From Sphagnum compactum (Eukaryota > Bryophyta > Sphagnopsida > Sphagnales): DNA of 64,000 nucleotides. This document shows, one piece after another, positions 36,305 through 46,400 of this stretch. The notes beneath the pieces were generated by a model. That model did not search any database. It saw nothing but the letters and a program-made list of their open reading frames with translations, and was not told where the DNA came from. The stretch is from assembly GCA_965153455.1 (NCBI GenBank), contig OZ234499.1, positions 14,628,271-14,692,270 of the forward strand. Reading direction: 5' to 3'. Made by a program: the position numbers and the translations under genes. Position 1 is the stretch's first letter; each line of letters opens with the position of its first letter.

Positions 36305-38308
36305 TTATACAAATATCCTGCATTCATCAAGTAGAAAAGGAAATAGGTGACAATCATCTAGAGGATGCTCTGGGAATGGAATAGACTCCATATAAAGAGT
36401 GTCATTTGTAGTAAAGGATTCGCCAACCAAGTCTCCTAACAAGCCAGAAAACTGCTGCTGCTGCTGCTCTGCTCTCTTAATGTTGTAATCTTGCCAGTCA
36501 TCCTTTTGAGTGCCTACTAATTCGCAAGATGCTCTTGGGGTCTGCGCCCAGGCAGCAGCAGCAGCTGGAAGAGCACACAAGGTTTGCCAACTAGCTGCTG
36601 CTGATGATGCAGGCTCACACTTGACCTCTTCCATGGGACTATTACTGCATTGCCAAGCTGCTGCAAGTGTGCAAGCTGTTTGCAGAACCTGTGGTATCTG
36701 AACCGCTGCTGCAGCTGGTTCACCCCAAGACCAGTCTCGTGATTGCGGTTGGTTCCATCGCTCAACGGCGGGACAGCTCAGATTTGCAGGTAAGATGCTT
36801 TGCAGGTTGTCAGGGTTCCGACTTGGGCTGGTGACTATACCACTACCACTACTGCACAGAGGACTAGAGACCTCGGCGGCAGTAGGACTTGGGCCATACG
36901 ACTCAGCTTCCGAAGACAGAGAGAATAGTCCCGGGCTGTCAGGCGTAGACAGAGAGTCGGCAGGCAGCGATGGAGTTGTATCTTCGGAGTACGAGACTTG
37001 CGTCGAAACCATACAGTTCCTATGAGATGCAGGTGGTGTTTGCTCATGTTGTTGTTGCTGCGGAGGTTTCCCGGCGGTGATCATGGGACGGTTGAAGTCC
37101 ACAGAAGATTGAGCGATGACATGAGCAAGAGTGTCCACTTCTTCCGAGTACTTGCGTACGTGTGGTGGTACCTCGGAGCTGGTGGTCAATGGGACAGATA
37201 ACGAACTTTGATGGCTTAATGCAGCAGCTCCATGGCTGAGTGGAGCCATGGTTGAGTTGCACGAGGGTCTGAGGAGTCCGGCGCAACTTCCTCCTGGTGG
37301 TTCTTCGCAAAAATCTGGGATCTGAACCTGCAGACGACGAGAACTTGCAGTTTGTCAGAGATCAGAGCTATATGTCGCCTTATACACTTGTAGTACAAAA
37401 CTGGGTGTAGTTAATGACAAGAAGAAGGCAGTATGTGGGGAAAAAAAAACCCCCCAGTGTACCTGAAGAATTGGAGGCGTCAAGTTGCTCTTCGGTGCAC
37501 GGGATGCGGATTCATACAGCGAGCGCTCATATGTGTAGTCCGACTGCAGCCATTGTTTTCTCCCCACCGCACTTTCGTTTCCCTCCTCCCTCATGCATGT
37601 CCCATTTATAGTATCCTGACCCCTCGGATCCGCGTGCGGCAACAGCAGCGACGACGACGAGGAGGCAGGCCTCGGTCTCGTCGCCGGTCCAATGTCACTG
37701 ATAGTTTGCGCTAGTTTCTCCACCGACTGATAGATGCTTTCGTAGGCATCACCGCGCGAAGAAGTCTGCGAGTCATGGAACCCACTGTTCGTCCAATCCT
37801 CTTTCCGTGGCTTGCTCGCGGGTGCTCCGACATTGACAGCACAGAAATTATTGTTCGGTACTTCAGAACCCGACAGTTGCTGTAGCTGGTGATGTTGATC
37901 ACGGTAAGAATGATCATCGCCTGCTGCTCTCGAATTTCGATCTGTTGCCAGGGTTGTGGACATGATGCAAGTGTGGTGCGTCGGGTACACGAAGTTGGTG
38001 CGAGCCTTTGCACCTCGCATCGATCGCGCAGCCCAGTCGTATGCTATTGCAGCATCTTCCGCCGTGTCGAACGTCCCCAGCCATTTCCGTTCCTTGGTGT
38101 TAGGATCCCTGATTTCGGCCGCGTACCGTCCCCAAGGCCGCCTCCTCACACCTCTGTACCTCCCGGGCTCACGACTTCTCCTCCCTTTCTTCGTCTCCAT
38201 TCCACCCTTCCGCATAGACGACCCACGCGTCACTGCAAGTCCTGGCTCACAGTGACTCTGTTGTGGCAACAACTGCCGCTGCGCAAAGGCCTCAATTCTC
38301 CCCACCAT
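36305..38308 (-). CDS. AP2/ERF transcription factor, ESR/DORNROESCHEN-like
   Basis: Two exons (38308-37463 and 37327-36305; donor GTACAC, acceptor CTGCAG) join in frame to 622 residues from the first in-frame ATG. The single AP2 domain spans residues 50-109, with '[18 protein letters not shown]' and '[19 protein letters not shown]', ending 'KARTNFVYP'. The Ala and Asp of 'AAEIRD' place it in ERF rather than DREB; the end of the domain resembles group VIIIb (ESR1/DRN, LEAFY PETIOLE, FRIZZY PANICLE), regulators of meristem and organ initiation. A basic 'KKGRRSR' before the domain is a likely nuclear signal. The rest is Ser/Gln/Ala/His-rich and probably disordered, ending in a conserved-looking '[12 protein letters not shown]' and an acidic/hydrophobic tail. 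Length is about twice that of most angiosperm relatives. The frame stays open to a possible acceptor at 38369, so an upstream exon may add the true N-terminus. Confidence 0.88.
37328..37462 (-). other. Intron of the ERF gene
   Basis: 135 bp, GT-AG borders, phase 0, placed well after the AP2 domain. Retention would add a short tail and then a stop at about 37355. It contains an A9C6 run on the plus strand (T/G on the gene strand). Confidence 0.85.
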
Positions 38309-38891
38309 CGTCACCACAGAAGCTGCAGAGCTTCTTAATTCCTCTTCCTCAAGTGTACTAAAATTCACCTAAAAAAAGGAAAACAAAACAATAAAACTCT
38401 AGCTCAGCTCCAAGATCCTCACTTCTGACAACCTCAAAAACCTATCTCAATAGTCTTCAAATCTTCCCCCACAAGAATAAAAACCAACCAAATTCTTCTT
38501 CTTCTGAAATTCCCAAAACTCAAATCCCCTTCCTCTCCAGCATTTCCCTTCTACATCAAAAAATGAGCAAAAGAATCTGAAGGAAAAAAAACAATCTCCA
38601 ACTCTTCCCTGCAAACTGTAATCACACTGTGTATTACAATGCGACAAGCCGCCAAACAAACACCGCTTGGTCTCACCAAACGTCCACCGCTAATTGTCAC
38701 CCAACGCCGTGCAAGCAAAGCTCCAGTGGCTTTGCTCAAGGAATGGGAAAGCCACCCGAGTCCAGTACTCAAATCTGGATTCAGAAAACCATGGTAAGTT
38801 AACTTTAAGTATATGATGGGCTAAGGACAAAATCTGAGCTTTAAGGTACAACCTTTCAAGCTTAAAATAATGGCCACAAAAGAGGGTCTTA
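38309..38891 (-). promoter_or_regulatory. 5' region of ERF gene, possible upstream intron
   Basis: The reading frame continues upstream of the ATG for 20 codons to 38368, where a pyrimidine tract ending CTTTTTTTAG precedes GTGAATTTTAG. This is a good plant splice-acceptor pattern. The leader beyond is A/C-rich on the plus strand with purine tracts. No TATA box was assigned. Confidence 0.4.
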
Positions 38892-39126
38892 GGTGAACCA
38901 GCACCTACTATGGTACCACATAAGTAAAATCCCGAATTTTTTTGGGGTTGCTTCTAAACATTATAAATATCCCATTCTAAGACTAAATCAGCGTCTACAT
39001 ATCAGAGGACTAAAATCAGGATCTCTGAGTCCAAATTTAACATTTCCCCAGATTTAAATATAGTCTCTAAAAGGCCTCACTTGAAGAAAAAGGTTAAAGG
39101 TTCCAACTGTACGTGCTGGTTCACCC
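38892..39126 (-). mobile_element. Short inverted-repeat element (MITE), copy A
   Basis: Bounded by GGTGAACCAGCAC at the left and GTGCTGGTTCACCC at the right. The reverse complement of the whole 235-bp unit aligns with the unit at 42028-42214, including the internal words GTGAGGCCT, ACTCAGAGA and TTTAGAA. No target duplication is clear. Non-coding. Confidence 0.65.
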
Positions 39127-40185
39127 TGGCCTTCATGTAGATTAGCCTGCGGTATGAGGAAGGTTCACTTGTGCTTTGTCAGGTTTCCTATCCTATAACG
39201 CACTTTCTTTGTCACTAAATTCCTGGCCAGAGACGGCGCTCCCTATAATTAGGAAGTGGGGCGATGTTGAATAGGAGTCCATTCATGTTGGTTCTTAACT
39301 CTAGCTTTCTTTTGGCTTTTTGCGGCTTCAATGTTTAAGTTACTTCTTATTCTATAAATAAAACCCACCATGCCCCCCTCTCCCCACCCCCCCTTGGTAA
39401 GAACCAATTGAAATAAGTTGAAATTCATTCTAGAAAAATCATGTGCAAAAATTCACAATTCTTTAAAAACAAAGTTCAGAGAGCATTCTTCACCTGTGTG
39501 TTATTGGTGTTAATGTGTGGCAAATGCTGGAACAAACTTTGTACACAACCTTGTGAGCTAAAATTTGAATTTAGCGCAGGTAACAAATGTTTACAGTTGT
39601 TTACAACATTTTTGTGAGTGCGAATATGGTGTGTTATGGCATAGTAGTCCAACTTATAAGGACCGCATGTAGAACATTCTTTTGTACCAACAAACTTTCT
39701 TTTAATACTGGGTAAGGTGGGTAGTCTACTTGTTGGTTAATGTTGCATAAGAAAAAGGTATGATTGGAACTTCCTTGGGGTGCTACAGCTGCTAAGGGGG
39801 AGAGAAAAAGGCGCTCTCACTGAGTCCAAAATTTTCCTTCTAGATTTTTGCAGCTTAGAAACACATCAAGTGGAGGTTGCAACCCCTGGACACAGAAATT
39901 TTTTCATGCATTGTTGCATAGTCTTCTGCTCTTTCATTCTATTACCCAAGCCAAGCTTTCTGGCTTTCTAGAGGGATTTATAACTCTGACCTAGGCTGAC
40001 TTTCAGGTCTTGACATGAATCATTGTAGAAGTGGAAGAGGACTTTGCATCCAAGCAAACAAAGTCCAGCAAAGTAACAATCTTTGGCAGCTTATGAAACA
40101 ATAGCTTTTCCTACATATGGAATCTGGTCATTCAAGGTCTGAAAGTGGTGGTGAGGAGGTCTTATAGTACATATAGTATCATGCC
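39127..40185. other. No gene recognised
   Basis: Mixed composition, short open frames without domains (e.g. 39780-39971). No repeats beyond short homopolymers were noted. Confidence 0.5.
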
Positions 40186-40257
40186 CAGTCTCGCGAGACG
40201 CTAAATACCCCCGCCATCGAGCACTGTCCGGCGCCCTTTCTGGGCCTCACAGTGCAG

Positions 40258-40290
40258 CCCTGCGAAGAACCGTGCGGTTCTTCTGCAGGG
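40258..40290. repeat. Short hairpin in TIR element
   Basis: CCCTGCGAAGAACCG pairs with CGGTTCTTCTGCAGGG across a 2-nt loop, with one bulged base. Confidence 0.8.
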
Positions 40291-40354
40291 TTTGACTTTT
40301 TGAGTGTGGAAGTTATTGAAATCGAAAGAAAACACTAGTCCTCAACCCTTGAAT

Positions 40355-40440
40355 CTGTGCCAGTGGGTAGTAGAGTGATCTATACCTGCAGAGTCCAGGA
40401 TTCGAGTCCCGCGAGTATAATAATTGATTTATGAATAAAG
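40355..40440 (+). mobile_element. tRNA-derived SINE-like segment
   Basis: CCAGTGGGTAGTAGAGTGA (A-box-like, from 40358-40376) and AGGATTCGAGTCCCG (B box, 40397-40411) are spaced as in a Pol III type 2 promoter. The segment lies inside the TIR-bounded unit. It does not fold into a complete tRNA. Confidence 0.45.
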
Positions 40441-40593
40441 CGATTTTTGTAAGTTCTTTTGCGAAACAAAAAGAACATGTAGAAGAATGCTGCATAGTTT
40501 TATGCAGAACCATGCAGGGCCGAAAACCATGTGCAAGAAGACAAGAAAAACAGGCGGCGGACAGAGCTCTATGAGGGGTATTTAGCCAGTCTC

Positions 40594-42027
40594 ATGTTCA
40601 ACTGGACAAGAGGAAATTGACAAAATATCCTTATGATGTTTCAATGGAGCAACCAAGTGTGAATAAGTTAAAACAGGGTAAAGATGTGTAGGGTGCACAA
40701 TATTCTCCACAGTTCGAAATTCTGATTTGATCACAAGTGTTGTCTGTCCAGTCTTACAAGTGGCTACAGGATTGTTTTTGCAACAAAAGCAGAGTGCAAG
40801 CCAGCTCCACAAGGTAGCGTGAAAACATGAGCCCTAGCTGCTCACTCACCAGGCCACAATTATAGCACCACCGCTCAAAGGTGAAAATGTCGCTCAGCTT
40901 GTTGCCTCTCAGATGGTTAACATTCTAACCCTTGCATTGATGTCCACTGAAAGGGCCCAATGGTATGTAGTGAGAAACCCTTACCCTGATCAAGTTTTGC
41001 AAAACACCTTCTGTTTTTGGTACAATGGCTGTTTTTGTATACTACTACATACATGATTTTCTTCTTAGGGTAAAATTCATTACATTTATTGACTTTCATA
41101 TTTGCCCCAACAGAAGGCACGGGCTAATTCTTGCTCTTACTTACATCCTTTTTGTAAATAAGCCCTATGAAGGAAATAGAATGTACAATTTGAGAATTCT
41201 TGCTCTTACTTACATCCTATTGTAAATAAGCCCCATGAAGCAACTAGACTGTACTATTTGAGGACTTCCTCAGGCTCACCCGGACAAAATGGTACTACTC
41301 ACCATTAAACCCACCTCAGTGCACAAAAAGTTGGTAATTCAGCTTTTTGTAAAAGTACTCTTCCAGGTATCACCAACCAGCTTCTTTCTTGCAAGGCTGG
41401 TTTGAGGGCTCACACCTTCAGAGATTCTCTCACCCAAACTTTTTCTACCTCAATCAGAAAGAGTGTATCTAGGCATTAGATGAAAGCTAACTGGACACTT
41501 TCCACACAAACAAGCTCCCCTGAGAGATGCTGAAAAAACAATATCATCATCACCTAGGGGCCTCCTTTGTATAATCTGGACAAAAAGCAAGCACTTTGAA
41601 GTACAAAAGTAGTTCCTACTCAGGGAATCTATGTCTCTGGTTCGAGCATTTGGGGCTTATTTTACTGTTCTTTTGTGCCATTTTTCTATGGGGGAAGATA
41701 AATTAAAGCTGGGAAAAGTACTAAAGGGCTGGATATGCATCAACCTTGTGCAATGGGACAGATTTGACCATAATGACTTGAGCGATGATAGAGGTACTAT
41801 TGTGTGTAAAATGTTGGTGAGTACCGTCCCTACAGCCCCCTGAACCTAGCCCATATCTTCCCTCAATCTTTGCTCTAATTTTTTTTGTGGTAAAGTGCAA
41901 CAGATTGACCCTAGGTGTGAGACTTCTGAGTGGAATGTAGATAGCGCAGCTATCCTGATTCAACCCTCAGTTTATATTGCCATTGTAGACTGAAAGACAC
42001 TCTCATGAGCATTTGCAATTCAGGCCA
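40594..42027. other. No gene recognised; one tandem duplication
   Basis: No coding domain identified. A two-copy direct repeat lies at 41126-41262. Confidence 0.5.
41126..41262. repeat. Tandem duplication, about 69-bp period
   Basis: AATTCTTGCTCTTACTTACA occurs at 41126 and 41195. It is followed in both copies by TCCT..TGTAAATAAGCCC[TC]ATGAAG and ACTGTAC/ATGTAC-TATTTGAG-type sequence. Confidence 0.85.
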
Positions 42028-42214
42028 GGGTGAACCAGCACCCAGGTTGGTACCTTCACCTTTTGGAGTGAGGCCTCTTAGTGGCCATATTAAGCCCCAA
42101 AAATGTTACATTTAAACTCAGAGACCCTAAGTTAGTGGAAGCAGAGGATATTTGTAATATTTAGAAATTATTTGAATGTATTTTAAGAGTTTTATCTTGC
42201 TTGCTGGTTCACCC
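42028..42214 (+). mobile_element. Short inverted-repeat element (MITE), copy B
   Basis: Begins GGGTGAACCAGCACCC and ends TTGCTGGTTCACCC. It aligns along its length with the reverse complement of 38892-39126, with a 48-bp net length difference. The two units lie 2.9 kb apart in opposite orientation. Confidence 0.65.
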
Positions 42215-43961
42215 AAGGCAGCAAAAATTCATAGCCTAAATTTTAGGAATTGGTGTCACTTTTGTTTGTGTGTCTTCTTTACCTTGTGTGTTGCCCAAAG
42301 TTTAAGATGTCCTCTCCATTGTCCACTAGCTGGATGAGTAACACCATTCCAGCTTCCATGCTTCTGAGTGATGAGGACTCCAGCTAGACCTGATAGTATT
42401 GGATATGGTTTAGTAGGCAAGGGTTAACTGGCACCCACCAGTGCACTGTGGTGGAGGATGGATGATGTGTGGACAGGAATCACCTTTTCATTGTATTTTG
42501 TCCAGTAGCTAACCACAGAGGTAAACTATGTACTAATTATTCACATGCATCTACCCACCTACCTAGTAGCCACTGAATGCATTCCATACTTACCTATGTA
42601 CATAGTAGCCACTTACACTCATTACTACTTACCTAGGTAGGGGAAGGCGGAAGAGGGGGGTTTAGAAGGTGGGTTGCATTGGTAACTCAGTTTTGGTTCA
42701 TCCACAATTGAGTCCTAAGGGGATGCCAATGGATGGTGCACAGATGGGTGGGTGCTGGGTCACATAATTGGTCTTTTAGATGAGGTGCATTGACTATAAT
42801 CCTTATTAGTCTTGAAGATTATACACACTGCGCTGATTTCTATTCAGGGAAAAGCAATTAAACTGGATCTTTACATAAACCAGGCTTGCATGACAGCAAT
42901 ATGATGGGCTGGTGTTTAATAAGAATGCGTGGTACATAGCAGTTAGATCTAAGGATTTGCATATCCCCTTGGACCGTCTACTGGTCTAGTTTAAATCTAT
43001 GAGATCCATTTCGATTAGATTTGCAATTTTACAATTTTCCAACATTTCAATCTAGTGTTGGTGCCGCTTTCTTGGAGTTCTCAATTTCTGATGGTGTTGC
43101 CAACATATCTTTCGGTCGAATTGGGAGGCACACATGAGAGATACAACATGCAATTTGACTTGATGGACAAAGGGATTAGCAGACTACAGAGAATGGGAAC
43201 TGCCATGCTCAAAACCCCAAAACAGAAAAAATAAGAAAATATGCCTAGTCCCATCGAATGCTTTTCCTACACTATTAGGATTGGAATTTTCAATCAATGT
43301 TATGGAGATACACGGCATTCACATCCACGTTCAGAATTTAAGGCCACCCGCACCAATCAAGTCAAGCCAATTGGCTGTTATTCACCAAGCATGTGACAAA
43401 ATCTAAAATTTTCAGATACAGTATTGCTTTGCATGCGACTTGCTGCATGAACACAATTCGGTGTCCTTCCTCCCAATCAGAAATTCAGCATTCGCATCAG
43501 CACTAGTGCTTGGCAACATTAAGTAACATATTACTCTTGAACCGATATCTGGAACAAAGTGGAAGCAGCTTGGTTTGTCATTTTGCTCCCTTTTGCTTTA
43601 TTGCTTTCTTGTGAAATAATACGGTTTAGTTTAGTCTCAGTGTTCCCCATTTTGAAATTTTTATCATTACAGTATCCATAGTGAAAGGTTCAGCCTGCTT
43701 GAAATATTACTTCTCAGAGGCATATGCACATCCCTGTCACATTTAACTCACAGTACAGGAAAATTTCCTTCACTTGCATGCACATCAAATTTGCCCCAGA
43801 ATTGAACCAACTCATGATAGATTTCCAATAGAGAGCGAACAAGTCTAAAGTGTAAACCTCTAGGACAAGAACATTACCAGATGAAGGGGCCCAAATCAGG
43901 GATCACACAAGGCAGCAGCTGAGGGTGGTCTCACTTCTGGTAATGCCGTTGTCCCAAAGTA
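42215..43961. other. No gene recognised
   Basis: Contains the dispersed word CACCCACCAGTGCAC at about 42432-42446 (also near 44378 and 60579) and a degenerate CTACCTAGTAGCCACT-type direct repeat at about 42550-42640. No coding domain. Confidence 0.5.
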
Positions 43962-44105
43962 AAGATCCTTCCAAATCCAAAAAAATTCTAGTGTTAGGGG
44001 AGGGCAGGTTCCAAACCACTCAGCATGGATTGGAAGGATCTTCCCAAAAAAAAATTTAGCTGAGTGGTTTGGAACCTGCCCTCCACTAACACTAGAATTT
44101 TTTTT
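43962..44105. repeat. Interleaved double inverted repeat (A-B-A'-B')
   Basis: Segment A (43962-43979, AAGATCCTTCCAAATCCA) is inverted as A' (44026-44042). Segment B (43979-44024) is inverted as B' (44059-44105) with one mismatch in 46 bp. Because A' lies in the loop between B and B', the two stems interleave rather than nest. The near-perfect B stem contrasts with the decay of other repeats here, so it arose recently or is maintained. Candidate foldback/MITE or small-RNA hairpin. Confidence 0.85.
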
Positions 44106-45169
44106 GTCAGGTCTTTACCAGAATGGAAAATCTCCTTGTATGATTTGGCCCTTTTTCTACGTCTCATCGAAGATCCAGTATGTCCTTCCGCTAAAGAGTG
44201 AGCACAGAAGCTATGCAGCTATAACTTGCCTGTTACCAAGCAATGAGATGTGTGTTGTCAATGGCCCAAAATGCCCCATCATAAGCCATGGTGTTTCCAA
44301 GTTCTTGCTTGTTGAGTCAGACTACCCCCCACCACAGCTTCTTTCACTCCCATATGGTCCTTGTCAGATGAACCAGAACCCACCGGTGCACCATGCGGGA
44401 AGGATGGTGTGTGCATACCAAACACTTTTTCAAGTCGTATGGTCCTGGGGCGAAGTGTGAAGCCTAAGAGTAAATGACAAAGGTTTCAAATATTCAATGT
44501 TTAGTTTTGGACACTTGGTCCCACAGGTGACAGGAGAAAAATACATGAGGGAAAGAGGTGGAGTTGAAGAAAGCTGTTCTCTAGCGGGGATGTTGTGGAG
44601 ATGCTGTTTGCAACATCTGGCAGCAGGTGTGCTCTTAGCTGCACCAAATTCCAATATGCACCTCCTGGTTTTAAGGCTTGGAAGTTTCGAAGGTCCTAAA
44701 AAGCCTTTGAATTCAAGTCAATTGCCTGGCCCACCTAATTATTGCAAAATGGTAGAGCTGATGCAAGGTCTAAAAAGTGATGCAGACCAAAAGTAGAAAA
44801 AATCCTTGGAGCTTTCTAATCATGAAACATGGGAAAGTAATGGAGATCGACAGGGGTGAGGAATTTTGTGGGGCTCAAAACTTTCTCAAGCTTTTCTAAT
44901 TTTGTAGGCTCATTCATGCACGACGTGAATTGTGATTTCCTGACCCTGGTAATGCACAATTGACAATCTCCTGGCCCTCTTGGAGAGCACTGTACACACT
45001 GTGCATGTTTATGGGGCCCCAATTCCAAACCCACTTTCTTGAAAATCTCTAATATTTTTTGGAGTGTAACTGGAGGGCACATTATAGTGCATAAGTATTC
45101 CTTGGCCCCATGAGCAGGGGTTCTGTTTCCACTGCAAGCTTTGTGAAGAATGTAAACATGGCTTAGCTA
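44106..45169. other. No gene recognised
   Basis: Balanced composition, open frames at 44104-44460, 44497-44796 and 44816-45082 without recognisable domains. Confidence 0.45.
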
Positions 45170-45599
45170 GGTTAGACACTGTTGGGCGGTTCTCACTGGG
45201 TGACTTGGTTCTCACATTGAGAACTGACTGTTCTCATTTTGGGTGAAAACTGGGCTGAAAACCAGTTTTAAGGTTCTCACCCACGTGAGAACCGACTAGG
45301 AGAACTGGAATTGGATTTTATTTTTTTTAGAGAAAAAGAACCGGATGGGTTTTCAAATGAAAACTCAAATTTGGTTTTTTGGGTCTAGAAGCGAAAATGG
45401 GTACATTGGAATTAGGTTTAGGTTTAGAAGTTTTAGGGTTTAGGGCGGCACCTCCACAAGGGGAGACCACGAGAGGAGAAGAATATAAAAGTTAAGAGGT
45501 TTTTCTATCCGATTAATGTGTCTTTCAGGTTTTTGTTCATCATGTTTTTTTCCTTATTGTTCTTTTTGTTTTGCATTTGCTCCTTGCCGTCGTCATTGT

Positions 45600-45985
45600 T
45601 TGTCATTTCTCACCTTGTGTTGTTGTTGCTTGTTATGTTACATCATTCCTTGTCTTGTGTTGTTGCTTGCCATGATGTGTCGCTCCTTGCCATGTGTTGT
45701 TGCTACTTGTTGTGGTGCGTCGCCTTTGACTTGTTTTGTTGTTGTTGTTTATTTTAATTCATTTTCCCTCGTTTCGTGTTGTTACTGTTTGTTATGATGA
45801 GTTGCTTGCCTTGTGTTGTTGTCGTTCGTTGTGATTTGTTGTTCCTCACCTTACGTTATTGCTTTGTTGCTCCATGTTTTTTTCAAGTACTCACCTCACC
45901 CTCCCTTGTGTTGTTATTGTTGCTTGTTGTGATTCGTCACTCCTTGCTTTACGTTGCTATTACTTGCTTGTTGAGGTGATGTATT
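45600..45985 (+). repeat. Degenerate minisatellite, about 40-bp units
   Basis: About nine diverged units of the form TTGTGTTGTTG.TGCTTGTT followed by [GA]TG.[GT]TCG[TC]TCCTTGCC. It lies within the left part of the hAT element, before the transposase remnant. It gives Cys/Leu/Val-rich open frames that are not genes. Confidence 0.75.
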
Positions 45986-46400
45986 CCCCCTGTTCTTGCC
46001 ATGTGTAAGTTCTAGAGCTGGGAGTGCAAGGTGTCAGCTTAAAAGAATAATGTAAATTTTTTAAAAATATTTTTGTCATTTTTCATTGTTGGGAGTTTCA
46101 AAAGTTTTGTTACTTTGTTGATTTTTTTGCTTATTTAGCTTAGTTTTTTTTTGTTTCAACTTTGGATTATTTTCTTTTGTTTTTTGGTTGTAGGATTATT
46201 CTTTTCATGAACTCAACTTTAACATTTTTAATGCCAAACCTTACATTGCACTTCATTTTTATAAATGCTCTTGTAAATGTCTTTGTAAATATTCTTGCAA
46301 ATGCCTTTGTAAATTTGCTTGTTGGTAACCTAAAGGTTTGCATATTATTGTTTGGTTTTTTTTACCACTTATTTGGCAAAATTTCATCTTGCAACTAATA

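Larger units (their letters stand above)
40186..40593 (+). mobile_element. TIR element with 7-bp flanking repeats and SINE-like core
   Basis: CAGTCTC occurs at 40186-40192 and 40587-40593, flanking a unit whose ends carry GCTAAATACCCC (40200-40211) and GGGGTATTTAGC (40575-40586). The inverted repeats continue inward with lower identity (GAGCACTGTCCG versus GAGCTCTGTCCG). The left end has seven extra bases (GCGAGAC) before the TIR, making GTCTCGCGAGAC a palindrome at the junction. Inside are a 15-bp hairpin (40258-40290) and a SINE-like tRNA segment. The duplication could be 8 bp (CCAGTCTC) if the terminal C is excluded, which would fit hAT-type insertion. Confidence 0.55.

Noticed and set aside
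36510-37201. Plus-strand frames opposite the second ERF exon
   Set aside because: Antisense shadows of CAG-rich coding sequence; the minus-strand frame joins to the AP2 exon.
45516-45979. Cys/Leu/Val-rich frames resembling small secreted or membrane proteins
   Set aside because: Translations of the minisatellite inside the hAT element, open in more than one frame.
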